Made by a program: the position numbers and the translations under genes
Notes under the pieces: model-generated
Databases searched by the model: none
What the model saw: only the letters and a program-made list of their open reading frames with translations
Told to the model about the DNA's origin: nothing
Shown here: in pieces, positions 20,391 to 32,687 of the stretch
Position numbering within the stretch: the first letter of the stretch is position 1
How the letters are laid out: each line of letters opens with the position of its first letter
DNA from: Manihot esculenta
Taxonomy: Eukaryota; Streptophyta; Magnoliopsida; Malpighiales; Euphorbiaceae
Assembly (NCBI RefSeq): GCF_001659605.2
Contig: NC_035167.2
Location: forward strand, 2,852,001 to 2,916,000
Reading direction: 5' to 3'
DNA length: 64,000 nucleotides

Positions 20391-22809
20391 TGTAATACCC
20401 GGCTAGATTCAGACATCGGAATTCCTACCATCCGGTGGAATTTGAGGATGTCCGAGGTCTTTAGAAGGGTAAGAGAAAGTTTTCTACAATATTGGCAAGT
20501 GTTTTAAAGGTTTAGCGTAGAAAACGAGTTGAGTTTTGTGGAGAATTGGCCAAAGGAGTTTCTGTCATGTTCGGCCCCCGAAGGTTAAGTTCGGCCGCCG
20601 AAAGTGCCCAATGTTCGGCCCCCGAAGGTTATGTTCGGCCCCCGAAAGTTGCATGGTTTTGCAGCCGAAGCTGAGGTGGTCGGTTAGTTGTGCATGCTCC
20701 TCCGTCCGTGGTTTGGCCAGGTGTTCACCTCCAGATCATGACCAGAGGTTAGGCCACATCTCCCTTGACTCATCTGCAAGCTTTTAATCAGCTCATGCAG
20801 AGGGTTGCTCGTTTGCAAGAGGTTTTGAAGGTGTTGAGAGGAAAGAGAGGTTTTGGTGGTTTGAAGCTTATGCAGGGGATTTGTTGAATTCACGTTGTTC
20901 CTCTTCTAGTGTCAGGAGGTAAGAGAGGTCTTTATACTTGTTTTCTGGTTTTAACAGCTTGTAAAGAGGTTAAGGGTAGAGTTGCATGTTTAGGTTTTAG
21001 AGTTTAGTTTTGATGTTTTAATGGTGAAAGCATGATTATGTGTTGTGTTAGTTGTTTGTTGGGGTTAATAGGTAGTTTGGGACCCCTTTGTGCATATACT
21101 AGAGTATATGTGAGTTGAGACGCTGAGTTATGCATGTTAGAGTGTGTTGGAGACGTTGTGCATGAGAGGAAGCAAGGTTCTGCCTTCTGGAGAACCCAGC
21201 TTCGGCCGCCGAACCTCTTGTGGAGTGGAGTTGCTTGACAGGCTTGTTCATGCACGAAGCTGAGTTCTGGAAGAACTCAGGTTCGGCCGCCAAAGGGAGG
21301 ATTCGGCCGCCGAATCCCTTGAGGAGGTAGTTTCGGCTGCCTAAGGTTGCCTCCGAAAGAATGGACTTTCGGATCTGTCATGCACATTCGGCCGCCGAAG
21401 GTGCCGCCGAACATGCATGAGTTTCGGCTCTGGAGAGGACATTCGGCCGCCGAACCTGCTGCCGAATGTGTTCTGTCCAGCCTTCTTTTGCATGAGTTAT
21501 GTGATTATTTTCAGAGGTTTAGAGGGGATTATGGGGAATTGTTTAAGAGTTCAACGTATGTGTGACACCTCATTCGAGTCCATTTGTGTAGGATTGGACC
21601 CGAGAGTTCGAGGAGGTCATCAGAGGTAGAGATATCAGAGTCAGTACAATATCTGCCAGAGGAGCAGAGGCGAGTGGAACTAAACTACATATTTTCTCTT
21701 GAGAAATGACACGATTCTAGCATGATCCATGCATCATAAACTGCCATGTTATGTATTAGGTTGTATTGCATTAGAATTCACGACGATGATGCATTGCATA
21801 TAAGATGTTGTTTATGTGGATGAATGTTGGATGATCCTTAGCCCTTGACAGAGAGCAGATACAGATTTATGGCATGAGATAGCCATACCAGGTCGCCCCT
21901 GGATAGTCCAGGTCGCTCCTGGTACTATGAGTGAGACAGCTGGGCTGTCAAAGCAGAGTTAAGTGTAGACCAGGTGAGACCTCGTCTCCTTGGCACAGTT
22001 AGTCATGTTGTGATATCAAAGAGATAAGTGTAGACCAGGTGATGACATAGTCTCCTTGGCACAGTTGGCATTAGTATAACATGTAGTTGAGGGTTATTGG
22101 TGACAAGTTCATCCTTGAGATGATATGTTTGTGATGTGATGCATTTCATGAGAGCATGTAATGAATGACCTGTTTTTATTGTTCCTCCTCACTGGGCTCT
22201 AGAGCTCATCCCACTCCCTTCATCCCAGTTTTGCAGGTTCTGAGATAGCTATGGGAAGTCAAAGTCAGCAAGAGTACAGAGGAACGTTATGCATGAATGT
22301 ATGTTGTCATAGTGTAGTGGACATGATGTAATTCAGAGAGTATTTGTAATGTCATGTGTAGACATGTAGTTGATAGTCTTGTGCTTTCCCTAGTGTCTTT
22401 GCTATCGTATGATGTATGTATGATGTATGAGTCATCCCTTGTACATGAATCCTGTTTTATGTTTCTTGATGAGAAATGTGTGAGTTAGGTTTAATGTATG
22501 GCTTCGATGAGATACCAGTGGGATGTGTTACAGATTAAAAAGGGTTCAAGCCCTTGAACCACAACAGATAGTAGTCCCTGGTATAGGTCCTGAGGGCCAT
22601 TTCAGATTGGCATATCTGCGTAGCAGTAGTTAAGCCTACAGAGTTTTACAGGATTTTTGAGTCGTTTTGTATCATGTATGGGATTTATCAGGTACACAGA
22701 GAGTATAGTTGGCTGACTACGGGTCCTGGCGGCCTTAAGCCGATCTGGATCCTAGTGCCAGTGATGGTTCGGACCGTTACTGAGGGGTACCGGTTTCCGG
22801 GTCGTTACA
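20391..22809 (+). repeat. G2 5' LTR (2419 bp)
   Basis: TGTAATACCCGG...GGTCGTTACA. Carries the 13-bp motif clusters (about 20590-20660 and 21200-21460), splice-like sites as in G1, and CCAGGTCGC/CCAGGTGA units around 21890-22060 in place of the CCAGG...CCTGG hairpins. Confidence 0.95.
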
Positions 22810-23100
22810 GATTGGTATCAGAGCATAGGGCCTCAAGAGTACGGTGTGTTGAGCATTTTTGCTCAAGACTTAGAGATGTCCCACATCGGAAAGATGTGTT
22901 GTTTTGTATAGGAGGGGAAGCACAATACAATCATGTCCACTAGGATAGGATGTGGAGTCCTGTCTTGCATGCTGATGTGAAATGCCATGATGAGCTGCAT
23001 GTGCATTATTGATATGTTTGATATGTGCTGAGGATTCATGTGTTTTCACATGGATCATTTGATGCTATTTTGGTATGATGTTGTGCTTTTCAGAGGCAGG
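22810..23100 (+). promoter_or_regulatory. G2 leader: primer-binding site and conserved 20-mer
   Basis: TGGTATCAGAGC at 22813-22824, the invariant 20-mer ATCATGTCCACTAGGATAGG at 22930-22949, and the acceptor-like TTGTGCTTTTCAG just before the gag ATG at 23101. Confidence 0.85.
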
Positions 23101-24330
23101 ATGAGAGGAACTCGTCAATCTGCTAGATTGACTGGAGCACCGCCGGAGGATGAGGACATGGATGCTCATCTCCCCGTTCTGCAAAGGGCAACATCAAATA
23201 GCTTAAGCAGAGAAGGTACATCAAGGGACCCTAGAAGGTCTGTTGATGCGAGTAGAAGGGGAATTGTTCAGAGTGGTATGTCGGGGGTTATGAGGGACAT
23301 AGAGGAGGATGAGCAGAGTAGAGAGGGTAGCTTTGGCATGAGCAGGTTAGGAGGAGATTTGGGTGAGTCCCAGGGAGACACTCAGGCCTCGAGATTTATT
23401 CCACTTCAGTATCCACCCTACCCGTGGGGGGCAGAGTACCTGATGGGGGGTACAGTGGAGTGTCCTAGGTATAACCCATATCCCACCTTTATGCCCTATC
23501 CTTCCTGTTATCCGCCATATCCACCGTCATATTCACAGTATACCATGTGTTCACCCTTCTTTTGTTACCCAGGGTCAGTTAACCCTAACCCAGAGCATGT
23601 TGTACCTCCTCCACCACCAGTAGACCCAGTAGCCCCAGTTGGCCAAACACCTAAGCCAAGTTCACCTGGAGGAAGTGAGGGAAAGATGACAGATTATTTG
23701 AGGTTGGATGTTCCCAACTTTGAGACAGGTGATGACCCTTTGGAGTATCTTAGAATGGTCAAGATGATAACTGACGAGTTGGGAGCCAGTGAGAGTAGAG
23801 CCATTCAGATGGCAGGGGTCACAGTGAAATGTGAGAAGACAAGGGCATGGTTCACCCAGTATGTGGACCCGAGGGTAGAAAGCTTATCCTGGGAACAGTT
23901 TGCTATAGAGTTTGCAGGATGGGCTTGTTCAGATAGCTCAAGGGAGCATAAAAAGAGTGACTGTGAGCAGCCAGGGCAGACAGACCCAGAGAATAGTGAT
24001 CGTTTCCCTTTGGGTAAGGCTGCTGCAACGAATAAAAAGAAAGTGAGAGGCCTGAAAGGATCAAAGAAAAGAGCGTTCTGGAATAGGGTACAGTTTGGCA
24101 TGGGTTGTCGCGAGGGTTCGAGTTCTGGTTGGGGTAGTTCTAGCTGTGCGAGGTGCGGGAGAAGGCACAAAGGAGTCTGTTGGGCTAGGACAACAGCATG
24201 TTTCAGGTGCAGACAGGAAGGGCACATGGCACGAGAGTGTCCCACTATCATCGTGTCAGCACAGTGCCCACAGACATCCTCAGACCATATCATTCCACCA
24301 GAAGCTCCAACCAGAGAGAAAGAGAGGTAG
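23101..24330 (+). CDS. G2 truncated Gag (409 aa) with zinc knuckles
   Basis: An open frame from MRGTRQSARLTGAPPEDE. It has the proline/tyrosine-rich N-terminus and the first half of the Gag capsid domain (YLRLDVPNFETGDDPLEY to SDSSRE, with EQPGQTD where intact elements have EQLRQTD). It then skips about 90 residues of capsid and rejoins at KKKVRGLKGSKKRAFWNRV and two zinc knuckles (CARCGRRHKGVC and CFRCRQEGHMARECP). It stops at 24328-24330, before protease. A half capsid probably cannot assemble alone, but the RNA-binding end is intact. It may be a relic or may co-assemble with Gag of full elements; the sequence cannot decide. Confidence 0.75.
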   Translation: MRGTRQSARLTGAPPEDEDMDAHLPVLQRATSNSLSREGTSRDPRRSVDASRRGIVQSGMSGVMRDIEEDEQSREGSFGMSRLGGDLGESQGDTQASRFIPLQYPPYPWGAEYLMGGTVECPRYNPYPTFMPYPSCYPPYPPSYSQYTMCSPFFCYPGSVNPNPEHVVPPPPPVDPVAPVGQTPKPSSPGGSEGKMTDYLRLDVPNFETGDDPLEYLRMVKMITDELGASESRAIQMAGVTVKCEKTRAWFTQYVDPRVESLSWEQFAIEFAGWACSDSSREHKKSDCEQPGQTDPENSDRFPLGKAAATNKKKVRGLKGSKKRAFWNRVQFGMGCREGSSSGWGSSSCARCGRRHKGVCWARTTACFRCRQEGHMARECPTIIVSAQCPQTSSDHIIPPEAPTREKER

Positions 24331-25337
24331 TCCCTTCTTCAGGAGGTTCCTTAAGTGGAAGTCCGTTAGTTTCGGCTCGGATTTTCACCCAGGATCAGCC
24401 AGAGACAGACACACCGAACACAGTGGTGCCAGGTAAGCTCATTTTTGCGTGTTCTGATGTGTATGGTTTTCTGGATCTTACTAGAAGAGCAGTTGATATG
24501 AGAATAGTAAAGTATAATAGAGTTAGATGGTCAGAGATCAAGGTTCAGAGACGAGTGAGTCGCTAAAGGGGAGTGAGCCAGGAAAGAGCTCGAGAGCTAT
24601 AGATCTAAGTAAAGACAATAAGGCAGAGCATAGTGTAAGAACGTGAAAAGTAAGAAAAAGAATAAGAGAAAGTGAAATAGAAGAGAGCAGAAAAAGAACA
24701 TAATAGAAGAAATGTAAAGTAAGAAAGGTTAGAAAGAGATTTCAGTTTAGTCTGGGATTAGATGGCGATTGAGCTCTAGTTCAGATAGTTCACATAGTTC
24801 TGGATACGTGAGGCGTGGAGTTTACACCAAAGTAGTCTGATGGTATGGGACTACGGCATGTATAGATGCGAGCAGAAAGGACTCATATTATGTGAGTGTC
24901 CTACTGTGGCCCTGATTGGCACAGTCCCAGCAGATGACTTCTAGTCGTGTACCTCAGCCTGTAGCTCTAGCCATATTTTAGGATAGTGGGTGAGGTAGGA
25001 GAAGAGAGTTCTCCTTTTCTTTGGTCGGTTCCCGAGGGAAGATTCAGTAGCTTTAGCTTGGATCTTCATCCTGACTCAGTAGGAGGCTAACACATCGAAC
25101 ACGGTGACGTCAGATACGTTCACTTGAGGATGTTCAGATGTGTCGGATATAGTGGACCCTGATGTTTCTTTCCCTGTGGTTTGAAAGCCATAGATAGAGG
25201 AGGGTTGATAACTTCTGGGCTTAGAGTGTTTTCTCTGGGTTAGTGAACCCGAGTGTGATCCATCTGAGGTAGAGTCAGTGAGTCAGTATAGATCAGAGGT
25301 TGGTGAGAGTAGTAGATGCCTTTCAGCTGACCTTATG
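24331..25337 (+). pseudogene. G2 protease remnants with a duplicated knuckle/protease block
   Basis: Protease-leading sequence occurs twice. Copy 1 follows the Gag knuckles (RIFTQDQPETDTPNTVVPGK and CSDVYGFLDL, about 24376-24480). After about 300 bases of A/G-rich filler comes a second decayed knuckle (YRCEQKGLILCECP-like, about 24858-24905) and a second decayed protease ([24 protein letters not shown], about 25085-25175). Copy 2 leads on to the G3 insertion at 25338. Many stops. Confidence 0.7.
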
Positions 25338-27462
25338 TGTAACGACCCCAAAATGGACCGTCACCGGCGCTAGGATTCAGGTCGGCTTAAGGCCGCCAGA
25401 ACCCGTAGCAAGCCTGCTATACTCTCTGTGTACCTGTAAATTTCATACATGATCATACATTTTCTGTGAAAATAAAAACTCTTTTCTGAACCAAGGCTTA
25501 ACCTGTGCATGCACTATCTCTGTACTCTGTACTCTGTACTCTGTACCCCTGACTAGAGCTTGCTCTAGATGGGTAAGTCATACCTGTTAAGCCTGATTTT
25601 TCACATACAGTAAAACATATATACATAAACAGATCATGTACAAAACATACAGCACTAAGTGAAGCACATTTCTAACTTTATACACAACTTTAATATTACA
25701 TGTCCACTCTAAGCTATTACAAATCTCTTTACTCTTTCTGTACTCTGCTGGACTGTCCCTGTACACTGTACACTGAATCCTGCAAGACTGGGATTAAGGG
25801 AGTGGGATGAGCTCTATAGCCCAGTGAGTAGAATAATAAAATCAGTCATTCATAACATATGATCTCATGGAATGCGTCATAACACAGACAAGCCACATCA
25901 AGAGTAAACCTGTCACCACATAGCCTCAGTAACTTCCGTGCCAGGGCGTAGAATCGAGCACCTGGTCTTCCTGTCATATATGTATATGTGTATAACACCT
26001 CTGTACTTACCATTGCCAGGGCGTAGTCAAAGGCTCCTGGTCTTTACTATACCTGCCAGGGCGTAGTCAAAGGCTCCTGGTCTTAGCTCAGAGACTATTG
26101 GATCATTCAACATTTACTCACACCAACAATTAACAATGCAATGCAACATATTCGTGAATACTAATGCATTCAACCTATTTGCGTAATCATGATGCATGAG
26201 ATATGCTAAAACATTCCATTGTGTCATTAAAAGTACTCAGTTTAATTCCACTCACCTCTGGCTCTGGACTGACTCTGCAGGTGCCGTAAACTCTGGAGCA
26301 GTACTCACTGCTGTTCTCTCTGGTTCCTCTGGTCTGTATAAACACATAAAGACTTAAATGAGGGACCAAACTACCTGAAACTAACTCTATTGAACTACCC
26401 AAGAATCCCCTTAATCTCACTCTAAAACTCATGCAAAGCATGCAAAAGAAAAACTGGACAGAACACTTTCGGCGGCAGGTTCGGCGGCCGAATGTCCTTT
26501 CCAGAGACGAAACTCAAGCACCTTCGGCGGCACCTTCGGCGGCCGAATCCCCCAAACAGAGCCGAACATGCAAAAACACTCGAGGGCAAACTGTGGCAAC
26601 CTAGCCACCATGCAGGAGGTTCGGCGGCCGAATGAACCTTCGGCTGCCGAACCTGAGTTCATCCAGAACTCAGCTTCAACGGCAACTCATCTCCTCCTTC
26701 CCTTCAATTTCTCCAAACATGCATACTTCCACTATTCCACACACATATACTCACGTATATGATCACAGGGGTCCAAAACTAGCTAATAACCCCAAACAAC
26801 AAAACAAACATAACACATAAACATATATACATGCATAAATCATCAAAACTACCATTAATAACCTAAGCATGCATCTCTTTCCTTTAACCCCATAAAACCT
26901 TCAGAAAACATATAAACAGGTTCTAGATCTTCCCTTACCTCTGTAAACAGAAAGATGCACGTACTGAATAAGGGAAACAGATCAACTTTTCTTCAAACCC
27001 TCAAAACCGCAAAAACGTGACTTGAGTTTCTCTCAACTTTCAACTCCTTTGCAAAGACCTCAACCTTCTGTGTGATCAACCAAAACATGTACAGATGAGT
27101 CATAAGAGACGTGGCCTATTCCCTGGCAAGAATCTGAGGCCAACACCTGTCAAAATCCATGACTCAGCTGACCAGCCAACTCAGCTTCGGCTGCCCAATC
27201 GCATGCAAAACCATGCAACATTCGGGGGGCGAACCTACCTTCGGAAGCCGAACACTTTCGGCGGCCGAACTTACCTTCGGTGGCCGAACTTGGCTCAACT
27301 GCCTTAGGTTATTTCTCAAAACTCACTTCCATTAACCTTAAAACATCAATACAAATCATACCACTTAGTAAAACATAAATTCTACCTTTTTCTAGAATTC
27401 CGACACCCCGGATTCCACCAAACAACAGGAATTCCAGTGCCGGACTCTAGCCGGGTATTACA
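25338..27462 (-). repeat. G3 3' LTR (2125 bp)
   Basis: On the + strand it starts TGTAACGACCCCAAAATGG and ends CCGGGTATTACA. It carries the 13-bp motif in two clusters (about 26470-26650 and 27230-27295), GTGCCAGGGCGTAG units (25950-26080) and CTGTACT repeats (25520-25545). Confidence 0.96.
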
Positions 27463-27540
27463 CTCTCCCCCCCTTAAGAACATTCGTCCTCGGATGTTCC
27501 TAAGACAAACAACAATCACAACAAAAGGAGGAAACGAACC
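27463..27540 (-). other. G3 polypurine tract and 3' untranslated region
   Basis: On the minus strand the purine run AAGGGGGGGAGAG directly precedes the 3' LTR, with the shared GAGGACGAATGTTCTT box just upstream. Confidence 0.88.
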
Positions 27541-30500
27541 TCAAAACAGATGTGGATACTGCTGGAGCATAGACTCCCGCGTCTCCCATGTGCACTCTTC
27601 TAGATTATGGTGGTTCCACAAAACTTTCACCATCGGAATCTCCTTGTTCCTTAGCTGTCTGATCTGTGTGTCCAGAATCCGTACTGGCTGCTCTATATAG
27701 GTGAGATCTCCAAGAATCTCCACATCAGGCGCACTAACAACCTGACCCGGATCTGACACAAACTTTCGTAGCATAGAAACATGAAACACCGGGTGAATCC
27801 TTTCCATAGAAGTAGGTAAATCTAGCTTATATGATACATTTCCGATCCTCTGTAAAATCTCAAAGGGTCCAATGTATCGTGGAGTTAACTTACCTTTCTT
27901 CCCAAAACGAACCACTCCTTTCATTGGAGACACTTTCAGCAATACCCAATCTCCCTCCTGAAACTCTAATAGTTTCCTGCGAATATCTGCGTAGCTTTTC
28001 TGTCTACTCTGTGCTATTCTGATTCTCTCTCTGATTACTGGCACTGTTTTACTGGTAATTTCTATCAACTCTGGTCCGGCAAGAGCTTTCTCTCCTACCT
28101 CTTCCCAGCAAACAGGTGATCTACACTTCCTCCCATATAATGCTTCATAAGGAGCCATCCCAATGCTAGCATGATGACTATTATTGTAGGCAAACTCTAC
28201 TAAAGGTAGATGCTGCCTCCAAGAACCGCCAAAGTCTAACACACACATTCTGAGCATGTCCTCTATGGTCTGGATGGTCCTCTCTGACTGTCCATCAGTC
28301 TGTGGGTGAAAAGCAGTACTAAAATCTAATCTCGTGCCCATAGCACTCTGCAAACTTCGCCAGAATCTGGAGGTAAACTGAGGTCCTCTGTCTGAAACTA
28401 TAGACACTGGGACTCCATGTAATCTCACTATCTCATCCAGATACACCTGTGCTAACTTATCCACAGAATAGTTACTCCTAACTGGAATGAAATGAGCAGA
28501 TTTCGTGAGTCTGTCCACAATCACCCATATAGAGTCTATCCTGTTGGATGTTACCGGTAAGCCTACTACGAAATCCATAGCTATGTTTTCCCATTTCCAT
28601 TCTGGAATCGGCAGTGGGTTAAGCATTCCAGCCGGCTTCTGATGTTCTAACTTCACCCTCTGACAAGTCTCACAGGCTGTCACAAACTGCGCCACTCCCT
28701 TTTTCATGGCTGGCCACCAATACACTCTCTTCAGGTCTCGATACATCTTGGTGGCTCCGGGGTGAACACTATACCTTGCATTATGAGCTTCCCTCATAAT
28801 GTCTTCCTTCAGACTGCTATTACCTGGTATACAAAGTCGACTTCCAAAACGAAGGATCCCTTTGCTATCAAATCTGAACTCTGCACTGTTGCCTGACTGA
28901 ACAGTCCTGGCAATTTTCATCAACTCAGGGTCCTCGTGCTGTCTCTGTGCTATCTGCTCCAGAAACACTGGTGTCACTCTCATCTGTGCTATCAACGCAC
29001 CTATACCAGACAACTCTAGCTGTAACCCCTCATTGATGAGCTTGTAAAGCTCCATCACTACTGGTCTCCGCTCTGCTGCTATATGAGATAAACTGCCTAG
29101 TGACTTCCGACTTAAGGCGTCTGCCACAACATTCGCCTTACCCGGATGGTACTGGATCTTACAATCATAATCACTAAGCAATTCTACCCATCTTCTCTGT
29201 CTCAAATTTAGTTCTCTCTGGCTCAAGATGTATTGTAAACTCTTGTGATCAGTGAAGATCTCGCATTTCACCCCGTAGAGGTAATGCCTCCACATCTTGA
29301 GTGCAAAGATAACTGCTGCCATCTCAAGGTCATGGGTGGGGTAATTCAACTCGTGCTTCTTTAACTGTCTGGAAGCATAAGCAATCACCCTATCCTGCTG
29401 CATCAGAACACAACCCAATCCCACTCGAGACGCATCACAGAACACTGTGAACTCCTTGTCACTAACAGGCAGAGCTAACACTGGTGCTGTAGTCAATCTC
29501 CTCTTGAGCTCCTCAAAGCTCTCTTCACACTGGTCTGACCAGATAAACTTCTGGTTCTTCTGAGTCAGTTTAGTCATAGGAGCTGCTATCTTCGAGAAGT
29601 CCTGTACGAACCTCATGTAGTAACCTGCCAGTCCCAGAAAGCTTTTAATCTCAGTCACTGTAGTGGGTCTGGGCCAGTTAGCTACAGCCTCTATCTTCTT
29701 GGGGTCTACCTCAATCCCATCTGCTGACACCACATGTCCCAAGAAAGAAATGCTCCTCAACCAAAACTCACACTTTGAGAACTTGGCATACAAACCATGC
29801 TCTCTCAGTGTCTGCAGAATTATCCGCAGATGATGGGCATGCTCTTCTGCATTTCTGGAATACACTAAGATGTCATCAATAAAAACAATCACAAAGTGAT
29901 CCAGAAACTCGCTGAAAACTCTATTCATGAGATCCATGAATGCTGCAGGGGCATTAGTCAACCCGAACGGCATCACTAAGAACTCATAGTGCCCATATCT
30001 GGTTCTGAATGCTGTCTTAGGCACATCTGCCTCTCTGACTCTCAACTGATGATATCCGGATCTCAGATCTATTTTAGAGAAACAACCTGCTCCAGCTAGC
30101 TGGTCAAACAGATCATCAATCCTAGGCAGAGGATATCTATTCTTGGTAGTGACCTTGTTTAACTGTCTGTAGTCAATACAAAGTCTGAGGGATCCATCCT
30201 TCTTTCTGACAAAAAGTACTGGAGCACCCCAAGGTGAGGTACTAGGGCGGATGAAACCCTTATCTACCAAGTCCTGCAATTGCTCTTTTAACTCTTTTAA
30301 CTCTGCTGGCGCCATCCTGTAGGGAGGAATCGAGATAGGTCTGGTATCAGGCAGCAATTCTATTTCAAACTCTATCTCCCTACCAGGTGGTAGTCCTGGA
30401 AGTTCGTCTGGAAAAACATCGAGAAACTCTCGGACCACGGGTACTGTCGCTGGTTCCCTAACCTGACTGTCTAGCTCTCTCACATGAGCTAGAAACCCCT

Positions 30501-32466
30501 GACAACCCCTCCTAAGCAAACGACGAGCCTGAAGGGCTGAAATCATACCTCTGGGTGTACCTCTCCTGTCTCCTCTGAAGACACACTCTGACCCATCCTG
30601 GTCTCTGAGACTCACTATCTTCTCTCTATAGTCCAAAGTAGCACTATATGCAGATAGCCAATCCATCCCTAGAATGACATCAAAATCTGTCAAGTCTAGA
30701 ACCACAAGGTCAGCTGGAAGGCATCTACCCTCTATGAATACTGGACTGAAACGACAGACTGACACTGCCACTGATGGGTCACATCTAGGTCCACTGACCC
30801 AGAGAGGATACTCTAACTCGGAACTGATCAAACCCAATCTCTCTATGGCTCTCGAAGCAATAAAGGAATGAGAAGCACCGGGGTCCATCAAAGCATACAC
30901 ATCAGAACACCCAATGATGAGATTACCTGACACCACTGTGTTCGATGTATTAGCCTCCTCCTGAGTCATAGTGAAAATCCGTGCTGGGGCTACAGGATTT
31001 CCACCTCGGGAACCTGCTGCTGAAGTAGAGACTGCCCCTCTCCCTCTACCTCTACCACTACCCTGAGGTATAGCTGAAGCCACTGGCTGCCCTACTGGCT
31101 GTGCTACACTGCCTGAACTCATCTGCTGGGAAGGTGCCACAAAAGTCACCTGAGGACACTCTCGAGCAATATGCCCTTCCTGTCCACATCTAAAACAAGC
31201 TGTAGATCCCAACTGACAAGTTCCTCTGTGTGGTCTCCCACATCTCCTACATGCTGGAACAGCTGTGCCAGGGCTTGAGCCACTACCCATTCCCAGACCT
31301 GACTTAACTTTACTCCAGAACCCTTTCCTTGTTCCTCTCGCTCTATCCCATCTCTTACTGCCTGTCGAACCTGAACTGGGGGCCTTAGAACCCGAAGCCT
31401 GTGCCTTTGACTGTTTCTGAATATTGGCACTAGCTTCCATCTTCCTGGCTGCATCTATAATAGAGTGAAAACTTTCCTTTTCTGCTGGAAGGATCAAAGA
31501 AGAATACCTAGGATGAAGTCTCATGGTATATCTCCTCGCCTTCTTCTGATCAGTATCATAGGCCTGACCCACGTACTGAAGCAGATCTAGGAACTTATCT
31601 GTGAACTCATCAACAGTCATCTCATCTGTTTGTCTCAACTGTTCCAACTCAATTATCTTCATCTCCCTGGAACTATCAGGAAAAGCCCACCCTGCAAACT
31701 CATTAGCGAACTCTCCCCACGACATACTGTTCATTCTGGGCTCTATATAGTTCTTAAACCATTCCCGAGCCTTTTTACACTTCAGTGTAAATCCTGCCAT
31801 CTCTATGGCTCTACTGTCATCTGTACCCAACTCATCAGTGATCATCTTCACAAATCTCAGGTACTCAAATGGATCATCTCCTGTGTTAAACTTCGGAGCA
31901 TCCAATTTAAGGTACTCAGTCATCTTTACCTTACTTTCAGATGAACTAGATGGAACCATTTGGGCAATAGGGGCTACTGGTTCTGTTTGTGGTGGTGGAG
32001 GTGCTGGTTCATTTATTTCTGGGTGTGCTGCACTTGGATGAATAGGGGAGGGTGGATACATAGGATATGGTGGATATGATGGGTAATAGTGAGGATATGG
32101 CATATATGGCATGTATGTAGGATATGGGTCAAAACGAGAGTATTCCGACATACCCTCCATCGGATACTCTGGAGCCTGAAACAAGGATGGATAGCCATAA
32201 CCTGAGGCCGGAACGCCTCCCTCGGATTCTCCCATACCTTCATCCATAGACGGATCAGTCTCCATAGCCTCCCTCTCTTCCTCTGATCTACCTCCTCGAA
32301 CTACTCCTCTTCTGCTCTCGTCCACAGACCTTCTAGGGTCTATTGACATGCCTTCCCTGCTAGATCTTTGTGACCTTGCCCTTGGCAATGCAGGAGGACG
32401 AGCAGCTACTCCCTCACTATCTGCTGGGACTCCAGTCAATCGAGCTGATCGACGAGTTCCTCGCAT
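27541..32466 (-). CDS. G3 Gag-Pol polyprotein
   Basis: 1641 residues, no stops. The start at 32466 ([18 protein letters not shown]) is chosen by comparison with relatives, although the frame is open to 32487. It has the same domain order as G1: Gag capsid, two zinc knuckles ([26 protein letters not shown]), protease [10 protein letters not shown] with FIDD at about 862-865, RNase H, HHCC/DD35E integrase ([18 protein letters not shown]) and chromodomain-like C-terminus. The protein is close to that of G1 over pol and differs mainly in the Gag linker and the C-terminal tail. All catalytic motifs look intact. Confidence 0.96.
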   Translation of the reverse strand: MRGTRRSARLTGVPADSEGVAARPPALPRARSQRSSREGMSIDPRRSVDESRRGVVRGGRSEEEREAMETDPSMDEGMGESEGGVPASGYGYPSLFQAPEYPMEGMSEYSRFDPYPTYMPYMPYPHYYPSYPPYPMYPPSPIHPSAAHPEINEPAPPPPQTEPVAPIAQMVPSSSSESKVKMTEYLKLDAPKFNTGDDPFEYLRFVKMITDELGTDDSRAIEMAGFTLKCKKAREWFKNYIEPRMNSMSWGEFANEFAGWAFPDSSREMKIIELEQLRQTDEMTVDEFTDKFLDLLQYVGQAYDTDQKKARRYTMRLHPRYSSLILPAEKESFHSIIDAARKMEASANIQKQSKAQASGSKAPSSGSTGSKRWDRARGTRKGFWSKVKSGLGMGSGSSPGTAVPACRRCGRPHRGTCQLGSTACFRCGQEGHIARECPQVTFVAPSQQMSSGSVAQPVGQPVASAIPQGSGRGRGRGAVSTSAAGSRGGNPVAPARIFTMTQEEANTSNTVVSGNLIIGCSDVYALMDPGASHSFIASRAIERLGLISSELEYPLWVSGPRCDPSVAVSVCRFSPVFIEGRCLPADLVVLDLTDFDVILGMDWLSAYSATLDYREKIVSLRDQDGSECVFRGDRRGTPRGMISALQARRLLRRGCQGFLAHVRELDSQVREPATVPVVREFLDVFPDELPGLPPGREIEFEIELLPDTRPISIPPYRMAPAELKELKEQLQDLVDKGFIRPSTSPWGAPVLFVRKKDGSLRLCIDYRQLNKVTTKNRYPLPRIDDLFDQLAGAGCFSKIDLRSGYHQLRVREADVPKTAFRTRYGHYEFLVMPFGLTNAPAAFMDLMNRVFSEFLDHFVIVFIDDILVYSRNAEEHAHHLRIILQTLREHGLYAKFSKCEFWLRSISFLGHVVSADGIEVDPKKIEAVANWPRPTTVTEIKSFLGLAGYYMRFVQDFSKIAAPMTKLTQKNQKFIWSDQCEESFEELKRRLTTAPVLALPVSDKEFTVFCDASRVGLGCVLMQQDRVIAYASRQLKKHELNYPTHDLEMAAVIFALKMWRHYLYGVKCEIFTDHKSLQYILSQRELNLRQRRWVELLSDYDCKIQYHPGKANVVADALSRKSLGSLSHIAAERRPVVMELYKLINEGLQLELSGIGALIAQMRVTPVFLEQIAQRQHEDPELMKIARTVQSGNSAEFRFDSKGILRFGSRLCIPGNSSLKEDIMREAHNARYSVHPGATKMYRDLKRVYWWPAMKKGVAQFVTACETCQRVKLEHQKPAGMLNPLPIPEWKWENIAMDFVVGLPVTSNRIDSIWVIVDRLTKSAHFIPVRSNYSVDKLAQVYLDEIVRLHGVPVSIVSDRGPQFTSRFWRSLQSAMGTRLDFSTAFHPQTDGQSERTIQTIEDMLRMCVLDFGGSWRQHLPLVEFAYNNSHHASIGMAPYEALYGRKCRSPVCWEEVGEKALAGPELIEITSKTVPVIRERIRIAQSRQKSYADIRRKLLEFQEGDWVLLKVSPMKGVVRFGKKGKLTPRYIGPFEILQRIGNVSYKLDLPTSMERIHPVFHVSMLRKFVSDPGQVVSAPDVEILGDLTYIEQPVRILDTQIRQLRNKEIPMVKVLWNHHNLEECTWETRESMLQQYPHLF

Positions 32467-32687
32467 CTTACCTCTGTACAACAACACATACTATAGCATA
32501 TCAGCACATAAACATATATTTCAAACATAAAACACATGCATATGCATCTCATAGCATCAAAAAACAGGACTCAACATCCTATCCTAGTGGACATGATTCC
32601 TATTGTGCTTGACCAACTCTAATCTCTATGAGCCCGACACTTTCTATATAGGTCCGATCATATGAACCTAGGGCTCTGATACCAATC
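32467..32687 (-). promoter_or_regulatory. G3 leader: primer-binding site and conserved 20-mer
   Basis: Minus strand: TGGTATCAGAGC at 32673-32684, the invariant 20-mer at 32578-32597, and acceptor-like TTGTACAG just before the gag ATG. Confidence 0.85.
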
